Shown piece by piece: positions 17,295 through 26,223 of a DNA stretch of 47,078 nt. A model generated the notes under the pieces. That model was given only the letters and a program-made list of their open reading frames with translations. It ran no database searches and was not told the DNA's origin. Each line of letters opens with the position of its first letter. The first letter of the stretch is position 1. Origin of the DNA: an uncultured Clostridia bacterium (GTDB taxonomy: Bacteria; Bacillota; Clostridia; TANB77; CAG-508); assembly GCA_948524275.1 (NCBI GenBank), contig CAOSLI010000007.1, positions 1-47,078 of the forward strand, read 5' to 3'. The position numbers were made by a program, and so were the translations under genes.

Positions 17295-18524
17295 TTACAC
17301 CCCCAAGATTTTGTTTTTTGCGTTATCATAATCCTCTTGAGTTATTAGTCCTGCATCTAACATTTTCTTTAGTTTTGATAGTTTTTCAATTGGGTCTTCA
17401 GCTGTTTCTGTTGGTTGCCCAGCTGGCTCTACTGGCCCACCCATTGGATTCCCTTGCATTGGTTGTGGATTTGTGTTTATGTATGATGTTTGCTCTTGTG
17501 GTTGCTGCATAGCACCCATAACATTTCCTGATGCATTCATTCCCATACCCATAAATGCCATTCCTGAACCGCCACCATTTTCACCAGCAGCTTGCATTCC
17601 ACGAGCAATTGATTGTTGCATAAATGAATTTCCTCTTGCTCCTGATAAAGCATCAGCCTTCTTAACTTCGCTTAATAATGCCTTTGTATCTTCATCATAT
17701 TCAATAGCTTGTATAGCAACTTTAACAATTTCTAATCCTCTATCATTTTTCCACCCATATGCATCATCAACAGCTTTTGATAAACTTTGCGCAAATCCTA
17801 TTTGGTCTCCTTGTATTCTTGATATACGATTTCCCTTGCTTGGGTCATTTGTATAGTTAGAAAATGCTGCTGATAAACTTCCTACAACTTCATTAAATAA
17901 TTGTGCTCCTGCATCATTATCCATATCTGCAAAGTCGAATACTCTTCCTTCTGACAAATATGTTGCTGGAACAAAATTCTTTATAAATAATATTGGGTCA
18001 ACAATTCTTAATGTATATGTTCCTCTTGTTATGGCTCCAACTTGTGCATTTAAGTATGCATCATCCCAATATATTTCTGATTGTGTTCCAAATCTGTTAT
18101 TTGGTATTTCTTTTAGGTTAACATAGAATGCTGTATGTTGAGAACCTGGTTGTCCACCATATTTAAATCTTTCCCAGCTCTGTGTAATTAAAGATGATAT
18201 TATTCCATCTCCTGAGAAAATTGATTTTGCGTTTACATCATTTGATGTAAATGTAAATCCTCCTGGCTCCGTAATAAGTCCTGTTACTCCTCCTTCTTGC
18301 ATTGTAACAAGTGCCATTCCTTCCGGAACAATTATCTTACTTCCATCAGAAATTATATTATTTGAACCCTTTGTATTTTCTCCTCTCCCATTGTTTGTGC
18401 CTGATGCTACTGCTGGATAAATACCTGCTGTTGCTGGAACTCCTGCCATTGGAACTATAAAGTCCTTCCATTGGTCTGCAAATGTTCCGCCAATTGCTCC
18501 TGCAAACGCTTTAATAAATCCCAT
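17295..18524 (-). CDS. SPFH domain protein with C-terminal SHOCT motif (YdjI-like)
   Basis: 409 residues. The SPFH (virion core-like, YdjI) domain covers about residues 20-290 (IVPEGMALVTMQEGGVTGLITEPGG, then LKEIPNNRFGTQSEIYWDDAYLNAQ). A Gly/Met/Gln-rich linker follows (GNVMGAMQQPQEQ), and the last 32 residues form a SHOCT motif (DPIEKLSKLKKMLDAGLITQEDYDNAKNKIL). SPFH proteins assemble on membranes as scaffolds. AAAGGAGG precedes the ATG. First gene of the SPFH, zinc-ribbon, membrane protein unit. Confidence 0.9.
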   Translation of the reverse strand: MGFIKAFAGAIGGTFADQWKDFIVPMAGVPATAGIYPAVASGTNNGRGENTKGSNNIISDGSKIIVPEGMALVTMQEGGVTGLITEPGGFTFTSNDVNAKSIFSGDGIISSLITQSWERFKYGGQPGSQHTAFYVNLKEIPNNRFGTQSEIYWDDAYLNAQVGAITRGTYTLRIVDPILFIKNFVPATYLSEGRVFDFADMDNDAGAQLFNEVVGSLSAAFSNYTNDPSKGNRISRIQGDQIGFAQSLSKAVDDAYGWKNDRGLEIVKVAIQAIEYDEDTKALLSEVKKADALSGARGNSFMQQSIARGMQAAGENGGGSGMAFMGMGMNASGNVMGAMQQPQEQTSYINTNPQPMQGNPMGGPVEPAGQPTETAEDPIEKLSKLKKMLDAGLITQEDYDNAKNKILGV

Positions 18525-18620
18525 AATTCATCCTCCTTTTATAATTATTTAATTGTGGTATTTTATTTGAATTTACTATATCATCTTTGTCGAAAAATGT
18601 AAATAGAAACAGAATAAAAA

Positions 18621-18655
18621 AGTAGGTATCTGACTTTAATCGTCATTTACCTACT
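18621..18655 (-). terminator. Dispersed terminator repeat, copy 3 (covarying)
   Basis: Same 35-base design as the copies near 14.4 and 15.3 kb, but the outermost pair is A:T instead of T:A and the seventh pair T:A instead of C:G, so the stem is kept by paired changes. It follows the porB stop (18660). Confidence 0.85.
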
Positions 18656-18659
18656 ATTT

Positions 18660-19607
18660 CTATTTATTTGTCATTTCTTCTTTTGCTAATAATTCTTCCC
18701 ATCTCTTATCAACTTCTTTTTGGAATTCTTCTATCATCCACTCATTTCCTGGTTTAAACATATGCTTAAATCTTTTTTGTGGTTTTAAAAATTCTTCTAT
18801 CGGAAGTTTTTTAGCTGGCTTATATGTTATATGATATACTCCATCTACTACCTCGTATAATGGCCAGTAGCAAGTCTCTACTGCTAATTTATTTATTTGC
18901 ATAAGATCTTCTGTAGCATATCCCCAACCCCTTGGGCATGGTGCTAAAACATTCATAAATTTTGCACCTGGAGTATAAATTGCTTTTTCAGATTTTTCAT
19001 ATAAGTCTTTAAAATTCATATAAGCTGCTGTCTGAGCTACATATGGTAAATGATGTGCCACCATTATTTCTGTCAAGTCTTTCCTTGATTGCATCTTTCC
19101 TGGAATACTTACACCTGCTGGAGATGTAGTAGTATCAGCGAATTTTGGTGTTGCAGATGAACGTTGAATTCCAGTATTCATATATGCTCCATTATCATAA
19201 CATACATAAAGCATGTCATGACCTCTTTCCATAGCTCCAGATAAGCTTTGAATTCCTATATCATAAGTTCCACCATCACCACCAAATATTATAAATTTGG
19301 TATCTTCATTTTCTGGTAGCTTACCTTGTTTTTTTAATGATTTATAAGCTGCCTCTACCCCAGATTCTGCTGCAGATGCAGATTCAAAAGCTGTATGAAT
19401 ATATGAATCTGTCCATGCAGAATATGGATATATGCATGTTGATACTTCCATACATCCTGTTGCATTCGATACAACAACATGGTCATCTTCGTGCACTGCA
19501 CGTAAAATCATTCTTGCTACTGGCGGTGCACCACATCCTGCACACATTCTATGTCCTGCAGTAAAGCGTGATGGTTTATTTGCAACTATTTCTTTTACAT
19601 TATACAT
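18660..19607 (-). CDS. porB: Pyruvate:ferredoxin oxidoreductase, beta subunit
   Basis: 315 residues. The thiamine-diphosphate subunit: MCAGCGAPPVARM at the N-terminus with cluster cysteines, GGDGGTYDIGIQSLSGAMERG (Mg/ThDP motif) and YDNGAYMNTGIQRS, then CPRGWGY with a further conserved cysteine. Length is normal. It catalyses oxidative decarboxylation of pyruvate to acetyl-CoA with reduction of ferredoxin, in the cytosol. It lies four bases after porA and is the last gene of the operon, ending at a hairpin terminator. A related 2-oxoacid substrate is possible. Confidence 0.93.
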   Translation of the reverse strand: MYNVKEIVANKPSRFTAGHRMCAGCGAPPVARMILRAVHEDDHVVVSNATGCMEVSTCIYPYSAWTDSYIHTAFESASAAESGVEAAYKSLKKQGKLPENEDTKFIIFGGDGGTYDIGIQSLSGAMERGHDMLYVCYDNGAYMNTGIQRSSATPKFADTTTSPAGVSIPGKMQSRKDLTEIMVAHHLPYVAQTAAYMNFKDLYEKSEKAIYTPGAKFMNVLAPCPRGWGYATEDLMQINKLAVETCYWPLYEVVDGVYHITYKPAKKLPIEEFLKPQKRFKHMFKPGNEWMIEEFQKEVDKRWEELLAKEEMTNK

Positions 19608-19611
19608 ATTG

Positions 19612-20790
19612 TTATTTCCTTCCTTTTAATCCTAAAAATCTATAAGGTTCTTTCATATCTTTTAATTCTTGTAAATCCTTAAACACACTATTTATATGCT
19701 CTTCTGTAACATCCCTACCACCTACTCCATATGTGTAGTTAATAGTTTTTACATTAACATTATTTACAAACATTGCACTTACTACATCTTCAAATAAAGG
19801 TCCTCCTGTACCATTTAAAAGAGGTACTCTGTCAAGTACAGCTACTGCCTTTGCTCCTTTTAATGCTGTTCCTATTTCATCTACTGGGAATGGTCTAAAT
19901 ACTCTTATCTTAAGTAGTCCAGCTTTTACTCCATTTGCTCTTAAAGAATCTACAACATTTTTAACAGTTCCAGCTGTTGAATTCATACATACTATAACGT
20001 AGTCAGCATCTTCTAATTTGTAGGTTTCAAACATTTCATATTTTCTACCTGTCATTTTTTCAAAATCTTTAGCAACTTCTTTTATAACACTTCTTGCATT
20101 TTGCATTGCTACTGTTTGTTGTTTTTTATGTTCTGTAAGATATGCCTGTAAATCCATTGGACCCATTGCAATTGGTTCCTTTTTATTTAGTAGATAATGC
20201 TCTGGTTTATAAGTTCCAACAAATTCTTTAACTTTATCATCTTCTACAAGTTCTATATTTTCAATAGCATGTGAAGTTATGAAACCGTCTTGGCAAACCA
20301 TTAATGGCAATAAAACATCTTTGTGTTCTGCTATTCTGTGAGCCATTAACATATTGTCATAAGCCTCTTGATTTGTTTCTGAAAATAACATTATCCAACC
20401 ACTATCTCTCACTGACATTGCATCTGAATGATCACAGTGTATGTTTAGTGGTCCTGATATTGCTCTATTTACCAATGCCATAACTATTGGAAGCCTTGAA
20501 CTTGATGCTATTTGCACCATCTCCCACATATATTCTAATCCATTTGCAGATGTTGCTGTCATCGCTCTAGCTCCAGCTGCTTCTGCACCTATACATGCAC
20601 TCATTGCACTATGCTCACTCTCAACTGCCACAAATTCTGTATCCACTTGTCCATTACTAACATAGCTAGAAAAATATTGTGGTATTTCTGTTGATGGTGT
20701 AATTGGGAAAGCTGCTACTACATCTGGATTAATTTGTCTCATGGCATAGGCTGTTGCTTCATTTCCGCTTAAACGTTCTCTAATACTCAT
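19612..20790 (-). CDS. porA: Pyruvate:ferredoxin oxidoreductase, alpha subunit
   Basis: 392 residues, the normal length for the separate alpha subunit. The N-terminal pyrimidine-binding domain begins RLSGNEATAYAMRQINPDVVAAFPITPSTEIPQYF, with the conserved EHSAMSACIGAEAAGARAMTATSANGLEYM. A transketolase C-terminal-like domain occupies about 255-370. It starts one base after the delta gene stops, so it is tightly coupled in the order gamma, delta, alpha, beta. Confidence 0.94.
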   Translation of the reverse strand: MSIRERLSGNEATAYAMRQINPDVVAAFPITPSTEIPQYFSSYVSNGQVDTEFVAVESEHSAMSACIGAEAAGARAMTATSANGLEYMWEMVQIASSSRLPIVMALVNRAISGPLNIHCDHSDAMSVRDSGWIMLFSETNQEAYDNMLMAHRIAEHKDVLLPLMVCQDGFITSHAIENIELVEDDKVKEFVGTYKPEHYLLNKKEPIAMGPMDLQAYLTEHKKQQTVAMQNARSVIKEVAKDFEKMTGRKYEMFETYKLEDADYVIVCMNSTAGTVKNVVDSLRANGVKAGLLKIRVFRPFPVDEIGTALKGAKAVAVLDRVPLLNGTGGPLFEDVVSAMFVNNVNVKTINYTYGVGGRDVTEEHINSVFKDLQELKDMKEPYRFLGLKGRK

Positions 20791-20791
20791 A

Positions 20792-21082
20792 TTATTTTTC
20801 CTCTCCTTCCATAATTATTGCTCCAAATGGACAAACCTTGCTGCATACTCCGCATCCCTTGCAATAATCATAGTCAAAATCTTTTCTTCCTTCTTTGCAT
20901 ACTGGTATTGCATCGTCTGGACAAACTGGATAGCATAATCCACATTGTTTGCACTTTTCTTGTATAAATATGGGTTTTTGGCTTCTCCAGTCACCTGTTT
21001 TAAATTCTCTTGCATTTCCTGCATCATATATTGTTCCACCTGGAGTAAGTTCTTTCCAGGTTGAGTTCTTATTTATTTCCAT
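20792..21082 (-). CDS. porD: Pyruvate:ferredoxin oxidoreductase, delta subunit (two 4Fe-4S)
   Basis: 96 residues carrying two ferredoxin-type cluster motifs, CKQCGLCYPVCP and CKGCGVCSKVCP. The start is placed at 21082, where GGGAG stands six bases before ATG (MEINKNSTWKELTPGG). An in-frame Met at 21136 would add 18 residues encoded by a REP-like repeat and is unlikely to be used. It passes electrons from the active site to ferredoxin. Confidence 0.93.
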   Translation of the reverse strand: MEINKNSTWKELTPGGTIYDAGNAREFKTGDWRSQKPIFIQEKCKQCGLCYPVCPDDAIPVCKEGRKDFDYDYCKGCGVCSKVCPFGAIIMEGEEK

Positions 21083-21104
21083 GTTATCTCCCTTCTTATT
21101 CTTA

Positions 21105-21170
21105 GTTTTATGTAAGGACTTTCCTATTGGTCCCAACTTTCAACCAATAAAGACAGTGCCTATTGGCCTA
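21105..21170. repeat. REP-like palindromic repeat, copy 1
   Basis: Short arms of the TTGGTC / AACCAA type and a directly repeated CCTATTGG, ordered CTATTGGTC, CAACCAATA, AAAGACAGTGCC, TATTGG. It is related to the element at 21783-21832. Lies between porG and porD. Confidence 0.5.
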
Positions 21171-21171
21171 A

Positions 21172-21750
21172 CTAAATTTTCTTAACTTGTTCAAAAGCTA
21201 ACTTAAGTGCCTTCATATTTCCTTCTATTACTTCTGGCTTTTTTGCAAACTTATGCTTAAATGAACCTTCCATATCTGCTAAAAACTTATCTTCTGGCAT
21301 TATTTCAGTTACTTTTACAATTGCTGCAAGCATTGGAGTATTAGGGAAATATCTTCCAAGTGCTTCTTCTGATATTTTTTTAGCATCTATTGTATAGATA
21401 TTTCCATCATATCCTTTAAGCTCTGATTTAATTTCTTCCTTTGATTTTGTTGTATTTATCACAATAGCTCCATCCTTTTTTAATCCTGCTGTAACATCTA
21501 CGACATTTAAAAGCGTATCATCTACAACTACTACATAATCAGGCTCATATATGTTGCTATGTACTCTAATAGGTGTCGTACTTATTCTATTGTAAGCTGT
21601 TATTGGTGCTCCCATTCTTTCTGGTCCATACTCTGGAAATCCTTGAATATATTTTCCAGTGTTAAATGCTGCATCTGCAAGCAATAATGATGCTGTTTTT
21701 GCTCCTTGTCCGCCTCTTCCATGCCATCTTATTTCAATTAAATCTTTCAT
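21172..21750 (-). CDS. porG: Pyruvate:ferredoxin oxidoreductase, gamma subunit
   Basis: 192 residues from the ATG at 21750, which has GGGAG six bases upstream; a longer reading from 21771 lacks a site. It shows the family opening IEIRWHGRGGQGAKTASLLLADAAF and the middle segment FPEYGPERMGAPITAYNRIS. It is first in the four-gene POR operon and is flanked on both sides by REP-like repeats. Confidence 0.92.
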   Translation of the reverse strand: MKDLIEIRWHGRGGQGAKTASLLLADAAFNTGKYIQGFPEYGPERMGAPITAYNRISTTPIRVHSNIYEPDYVVVVDDTLLNVVDVTAGLKKDGAIVINTTKSKEEIKSELKGYDGNIYTIDAKKISEEALGRYFPNTPMLAAIVKVTEIMPEDKFLADMEGSFKHKFAKKPEVIEGNMKALKLAFEQVKKI

Positions 21751-21782
21751 TTTATTCTCCCTTCGCCACATGTATAATTATT

Positions 21783-21832
21783 TCAACCTGTCCCTTTTGG
21801 TCAACCAAAAGTGCGCGTCCCCATTGGTTGAA
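21783..21832. repeat. REP-like palindromic repeat, copy 2
   Basis: Nested inverted repeats: outer arms TTTCAACC / GGTTGAAA and an inner palindrome TTTTGGTC-AACCAAAA, with GTCCC/GGGAC-like segments in between. No T-run follows in the direction of the VanW gene, so it is not an ordinary terminator. It resembles REP elements of Clostridia and shares its core order with copy 1. Confidence 0.55.
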
Positions 21833-21834
21833 AT

Positions 21835-23484
21835 TTATTGTCCAACTGCTATTACTTGATTATGTGGACTGTATACATCTCTACCAAGAAGTTCTCTTGA
21901 AACTTCTTTTCCATTCTGTTTTAAAATCCTATATGCTTCGGACCTTGCTCCATTTGAGCCTGCTTGAATAACCTTTGTCTGACCACTGGCTAAACTCTTA
22001 TCCTTTGTATATGTTGTTTTAAATGGAACTGTTCCTGTTCTATAGGAAATAATCTCAACATCATATTCATTTTCTTCATGAAGTCCTAATATTTTAACAT
22101 AAATATTTTTATTAGAATTTGTAACTACTATTTTAATAGGATAGTTCCTTGAGTTCTTAAATTTAAAATCTGGTGCTCCCCATGATACTGTAGCATCTGT
22201 GCTAATAGGTACATATCCTACTACAAATTGGTGATTTGTTCTGTATACAATTTCTAGATTAGCTCTTAAAACTGCATTATACAAAGTACTTGATACTTGA
22301 CAAATACCTCCACCATAATCATTTGTTACCTGACCATTAACATATACTCCTGCTACTTTAAATCCTGCCTGTGGAGTTCTTTTTCCAACTGTGTCGTTGA
22401 ATGAAAATACATCTCCTGGCATCATAACCAATCCATTTATTTTTGAGCTAGCAAGTGCAATATTGGTTGAACGATTTGAGTTGCTTGTTGCATAATTTGA
22501 TGAATAGCTAGCTAAAGTATTTGGAAATGCTTCGTTTCCAATATCACTTGTTTTTACATTAGGATATAATGTTTTTAGCGGTATAGTGTAGCTTTCAGCT
22601 TCCCCTGTAATCATGCTCTTTGCTTCATCAATAGAAATAGCAAAATCTACTCCATTAGATGATGGAAATACTGCATATGGCTCTGTCCTAAAACTTGCAT
22701 CCTTTGCTTCTTTATATATCTCATTATGTATTTTGTCAATATCAACTTTACTTGCTTGTTTGTATATTACTGGTACTTCTATTACTTCTTGATTATATTC
22801 TGCATTTGTAAGTTTTTCTAAATATCTTGCTTTTAAAGAATCTATATCAACTATGTTTCCGTTTTTTCCATTATGTATGATTAAATTATTTTCTTCAATA
22901 TTATATGATACTTCCTCTAATTTATCAGCTAGATTTTCATTCATCTGTTGAGTAGCTTCGCCAAATGCATCAGAATTATATGAGAATGTTGGAGCTATCT
23001 CTCTAGCTTTTATTAGGCATGAAACCACTTCAAAATTATCTTTAAATATATTTATATCTCGTCCTATTTTATATGCTTCATCTACTACTGCATTCAAATC
23101 ATAATTAGAATTAACTGCTACTGGCAATAATGTATATGTTTGTTCATTGTGCTTAAAAACTACATCTGTAGAAAGCCTATTTTCTGCTTCTTCCTGTAAC
23201 TTTTTAAGTGCTTCTTCTTTTGTAAGATAAGAAATATCTATTCCTAAAACATTTATTCCTTTCGCAATTGTATCTTTTTTTATATGAACAACTGCAAACA
23301 TAGTTGATAATATTGCACATGCCATAAAGAGCACAAATAATATTGAAACAATTATTGTCCAAATTATATGTTTCTTATGGTTATTGTTATTAGAATTATA
23401 AATAATTTTCTCTGCTTTTTGGAAATACGTCTCTTCTTCTTTAGTAAGAACATCTCCTCCAACAGTATATAGTATAGCGTTCAT
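21835..23484 (-). CDS. VanW family cell-wall protein with PG-binding-4 and G5-like domains
   Basis: 549 residues. A cytoplasmic head of about 38 residues, a membrane anchor (about 40-66), repeated PG_binding_4-type segments (about 75-310, with YKIGRDINIFKDNF and similar), and the VanW domain (about 345-470; MMPGDVFSFNDTVGKRTPQAGFKVAGV and NDYGGGICQVSSTLYNAVLRA) follow in order. The C-terminus looks like a G5 domain. The family is common in Clostridia and is linked to the cell wall, though its exact activity is not established. It lies upstream of porG but is probably an independent unit. Confidence 0.9.
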   Translation of the reverse strand: MNAILYTVGGDVLTKEEETYFQKAEKIIYNSNNNNHKKHIIWTIIVSILFVLFMACAILSTMFAVVHIKKDTIAKGINVLGIDISYLTKEEALKKLQEEAENRLSTDVVFKHNEQTYTLLPVAVNSNYDLNAVVDEAYKIGRDINIFKDNFEVVSCLIKAREIAPTFSYNSDAFGEATQQMNENLADKLEEVSYNIEENNLIIHNGKNGNIVDIDSLKARYLEKLTNAEYNQEVIEVPVIYKQASKVDIDKIHNEIYKEAKDASFRTEPYAVFPSSNGVDFAISIDEAKSMITGEAESYTIPLKTLYPNVKTSDIGNEAFPNTLASYSSNYATSNSNRSTNIALASSKINGLVMMPGDVFSFNDTVGKRTPQAGFKVAGVYVNGQVTNDYGGGICQVSSTLYNAVLRANLEIVYRTNHQFVVGYVPISTDATVSWGAPDFKFKNSRNYPIKIVVTNSNKNIYVKILGLHEENEYDVEIISYRTGTVPFKTTYTKDKSLASGQTKVIQAGSNGARSEAYRILKQNGKEVSRELLGRDVYSPHNQVIAVGQ

Positions 23485-23596
23485 GATTTAAAAGCTCCAT
23501 TATATTTTATATATATTTATTCAAATATTAGTGCAATATTATAAATTTTTTCATTTTTAATAATATAACTTCTATATAAAAAAGTAAAGTACATTT

Positions 23597-23887
23597 TTAT
23601 ACATTTATTCCAATTTTTGAATCTTTCTTTTTCTTTCTATATAAAGTAATTTTTCTTCCCATAACTTGAACTACTGTACTTCTAGTCTTCTCAGCAATTT
23701 CATCTGCAATATCATTTGCATATTCTGGTGATGTTTCTAAAACGGTTATCTTTATTAGTTCACGTGCCTCTAGGACATCATCTAATTGTTTTATTAAATT
23801 ATCTGATATTCCTGACTTTCCAATTTGAAAAATCGGTTCTATTTGATTAGCAAGGCTTCTTAAATACGCTCTATCTTTGCTTGTCAT
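23597..23887 (-). CDS. yhbY: YhbY family RNA-binding protein (CRM domain)
   Basis: 96 residues, the normal size. It opens MTSKDRAYLRSLANQIEPIFQIGKSGISDNLIKQLDDVLEARELIKI and contains the GxxG-type loop region VVQVMGRKITLYRKKKK. YhbY proteins bind pre-50S ribosomal particles and act in ribosome assembly. GAAGGAA precedes the ATG. Confidence 0.95.
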   Translation of the reverse strand: MTSKDRAYLRSLANQIEPIFQIGKSGISDNLIKQLDDVLEARELIKITVLETSPEYANDIADEIAEKTRSTVVQVMGRKITLYRKKKKDSKIGINV

Positions 23888-23965
23888 TTTTTATTCATTC
23901 CTTCTTTCTATTTTTATAACATATACATTTTAGCACAAAGTCAAGAGTTTATCAATAAAAATAAA

Positions 23966-23998
23966 TAAAAGACCTACATATTTCTATGTAAGTCTCCT
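23966..23998 (-). terminator. Terminator of the 77-aa gene
   Basis: Hairpin with arms GAC-TACAT / ATGTA-GTC, followed on the minus strand by a T-rich tail. It directly follows the small gene at 24011. Confidence 0.65.
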
Positions 23999-24010
23999 CT
24001 TTTTGCAAGG

Positions 24011-24244
24011 TCAGGCTGTTTTATACTTTATTATATAAATACCAGCAGTATCTGTGATTTGATACCCTTGCTTTTTCAGCGCATCAATATTGCTTTTATA
24101 AATTTGCCTTCCGACATACAGATAAGCAGCATTCCCCGATGCCTTTGCTTTGTTAATCTGTTCTCGGAGTTCTCTTAACTGGCGCCGTTCCTCTTTGACC
24201 TGCTCTTCTTCGGTCTGCTTTTCTTTAGTTTGATGTTGTTCCAT
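24011..24244 (-). CDS. Hypothetical small charged protein, possibly transferred
   Basis: 77 residues. The first half is a very charged helix (KEKQTEEEQVKEERRQLRELREQINKAKASG, probably coiled coil) and the second a small alpha/beta segment (AAYLYVGRQIYKSNIDALKKQGYQITDTAGIYIIKYK). GGAGGTTCCG lies just before the ATG. GC content is clearly above its surroundings. No family is recognised. It lies between yhbY and a tRNA gene with its own terminator, which suggests acquired DNA next to a tRNA. Confidence 0.6.
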   Translation of the reverse strand: MEQHQTKEKQTEEEQVKEERRQLRELREQINKAKASGNAAYLYVGRQIYKSNIDALKKQGYQITDTAGIYIIKYKTA

Positions 24245-24380
24245 TCGGAACCTCCTTAATTATTTTTTGCAACCAACTGATTGCTTTAAAATTGGATTGT
24301 AGAATAAACTACTTTCAATATTATATTATAGCATACTTTTTTATATTATGCAATCCAAACAGTTACATTCTCAAATAGAA

Positions 24381-24426
24381 AAATAAACATCTCAACATAC
24401 AGTAATGTAAATGAGATGTTTATTTA
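24381..24426 (-). terminator. Hairpin downstream of tRNA-Arg
   Basis: 13-base arms AAATAAACATCTC / GAGATGTTTATTT with an AT-rich loop, lying just after the 3' end of the minus-strand tRNA. Confidence 0.65.
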
Positions 24427-24452
24427 TTATATAAACTTTTGTAAAAATATCA

Positions 24453-24529
24453 TGGTGAGCCAGGAGGGATTCGAACCCCCGACCCTTGGCTTAGAAGGCC
24501 AATGCTCTATCCAACTGAGCTACTGACCC
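24453..24529 (-). tRNA. tRNA-Arg (UCU)
   Basis: 77-nt cloverleaf on the minus strand with encoded CCA. Acceptor GGGTCAG pairs with CTGGCTC (two G:U pairs). The anticodon stem is TTGGC/GCCAA with loop CTTCTAA, anticodon TCT. The T-loop GGTTCGAATCC is present. It lies beside acquired-looking genes, but I see no integrase or duplicated tRNA end here. Confidence 0.96.
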
Positions 24530-24611
24530 ATGAACCGCTTACATAACATCTATTATATTACCATATTTGTATCTGCTTGTCAATATTTTTAATGTAAATT
24601 TATTTTATTGC

Positions 24612-24649
24612 AAACAGTTGTTTACATTTTGGTTTTTATATGATATACT
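24612..24649 (+). promoter_or_regulatory. Promoter and possible LexA-type box of the Y-family polymerase gene
   Basis: TTTACA (24621-24626) and TATACT (24644-24649), spacer 17. Overlapping the -35 is the perfect palindrome AAAC-AGTT-GTTT (24612-24623). It has the spacing of a Gram-positive LexA box (GAAC-N4-GTTC) but differs in the outermost base of each arm. Damage control is likely for this gene family; that LexA binds here is inference. Confidence 0.5.
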
Positions 24650-24720
24650 TTTTGTAATTATAATTTAGATAATAATGTATAAACTATATGTATTCATTTA
24701 CAATAAAAAGGAGGTGTAAT

Positions 24721-26223
24721 ATGCAAGACAAACACAAACATATTTACGTTTCGATAGATTTAAAAAGTTTCTATGCTTCTGTTGAGTGCAATGAGCGAGG
24801 TTTGGACCCTTTAACTACCAATCTTGTAGTTGCTGATAGCAGTAGAACAGAAAAAACAGTTTGTCTAGCTGTTAGTCCTTCTCTAAAATCCTATGGAATA
24901 GCTGGTAGAGCAAGATTATTTGAAGTTGCTCAAAAAGTGAAAGAAATAAATTTTCAAAGAAAACTAAAAGCCCCTAATCAGACATTTATAGGTTCATCTT
25001 ATGACAATAATGCAATTTTAAAAAATAATGATTTGGAACTTAGCTATATAATTGCACCTCCAAGAATGGCATACTATATGAAATATAGTGCTAGTATTTA
25101 TAATATATATTTAAAATGGTTTTCCAAAGACGATATCTATGTATATTCAATAGATGAAGTATTTATTGATGTTACTCACTATTCTAAAATTTATAATATA
25201 AAGGTACGAGATTTAGTAACAAAAGTGCTCCAAGATATTTATGATAATACTGGCATAACTGCTACAGCTGGCATTGGGACCAATCTATATTTATCTAAAA
25301 TTGCTATGGATATTGTAGCTAAACATGCTAAGCCTAATGAAAATGGAGTTAGAATTGCCGGTCTTGATGAGATGACTTATCGAAAACTTTTATGGAGTCA
25401 TAGGCCTCTTACTGACTTTTGGAGAGTTGGCAGAGGTTACGCAAAAAAACTTGAATCACATGGAATATATACGATGGGTGATATTGCAAAAACTTCTATC
25501 AATAATGAAGATTTATTTTATAAATTATTTGGTGTAAATGCAGAACTCTTAATTGACCATGCTTGGGGTTATGAACCATGTACTCTTGATTATATAAAGG
25601 CATATAAACCTGCTAGTAATAGCATTTCTTCTGGTCAAGTATTACATTGTCCATATAACTACGAAGACACCAAACTTATAGTAAAAGAAATGTCTGAACT
25701 TTTAAGTTTAGACTTAGTTGATAAAAATTTGGTAACTAATCAATTAGTTTTGACTATTGGATATGATATAGAGAATCTAAGCAATCCTTCTATAAGTAGC
25801 CTTTATAAGGGTGAGATAACAACTGACGCTTATGGTAGAAAAGTTCCTAAGCATGCTCATGGAACCATCAATTTAAGTCATCAAACGTCATCTACAAAAA
25901 TTATAATGGAAGCTACTTTAGAATTATATCAGAAAATTATTAATAAAGACTTATTGATTAGAAGGCTTAACATCACGGCAAATAATCTAGTATCTTCTTC
26001 TGATTTAAATCTTCCCAAAACTTATGAGCAGATAGACTTATTCACAGATTATCATCAAAAAGAGGAAAACTTAAAAAAAGAGCAGTCTGAGAAAGAATTG
26101 CAAAAGGCTGTTATATCTATCAAGAAAAAGTATGGAAAAAATGCTATTATAAAGGGAATGAATTTGCAAGAGTCTGGTACAACTATTCAAAGAAATAATC
26201 AAATAGGAGGTCATCAATCATGA
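24721..26223 (+). CDS. Y-family DNA polymerase (UmuC/DinB-like)
   Basis: 500 residues from the ATG at 24721, which has AAGGAGG upstream; a longer reading from 24688 is not supported. The palm motifs VSIDLKSFYASVEC and YSIDEVFIDVT provide the catalytic carboxylates. Further features are GIGTNLYLSKIAMDIVAKH and a helix-hairpin-helix region around FWRVGRGYAKKLESHGIYTMGDIAK. The C-terminal little-finger region ends in a charged helix. It copies across damaged DNA. This longer type, paired with a YolD-like gene, is common on Firmicutes accessory DNA. Its stop overlaps the next start (ATGA). Confidence 0.93.
   Translation: MQDKHKHIYVSIDLKSFYASVECNERGLDPLTTNLVVADSSRTEKTVCLAVSPSLKSYGIAGRARLFEVAQKVKEINFQRKLKAPNQTFIGSSYDNNAILKNNDLELSYIIAPPRMAYYMKYSASIYNIYLKWFSKDDIYVYSIDEVFIDVTHYSKIYNIKVRDLVTKVLQDIYDNTGITATAGIGTNLYLSKIAMDIVAKHAKPNENGVRIAGLDEMTYRKLLWSHRPLTDFWRVGRGYAKKLESHGIYTMGDIAKTSINNEDLFYKLFGVNAELLIDHAWGYEPCTLDYIKAYKPASNSISSGQVLHCPYNYEDTKLIVKEMSELLSLDLVDKNLVTNQLVLTIGYDIENLSNPSISSLYKGEITTDAYGRKVPKHAHGTINLSHQTSSTKIIMEATLELYQKIINKDLLIRRLNITANNLVSSSDLNLPKTYEQIDLFTDYHQKEENLKKEQSEKELQKAVISIKKKYGKNAIIKGMNLQESGTTIQRNNQIGGHQS

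Noticed and set aside
24453..24529. tRNA-Arg as an integration site for the right-hand element
   Set aside because: No duplicated tRNA 3' end is seen in the window, and the recombinase is of the serine type and borders the RhuM-Fic gene instead.
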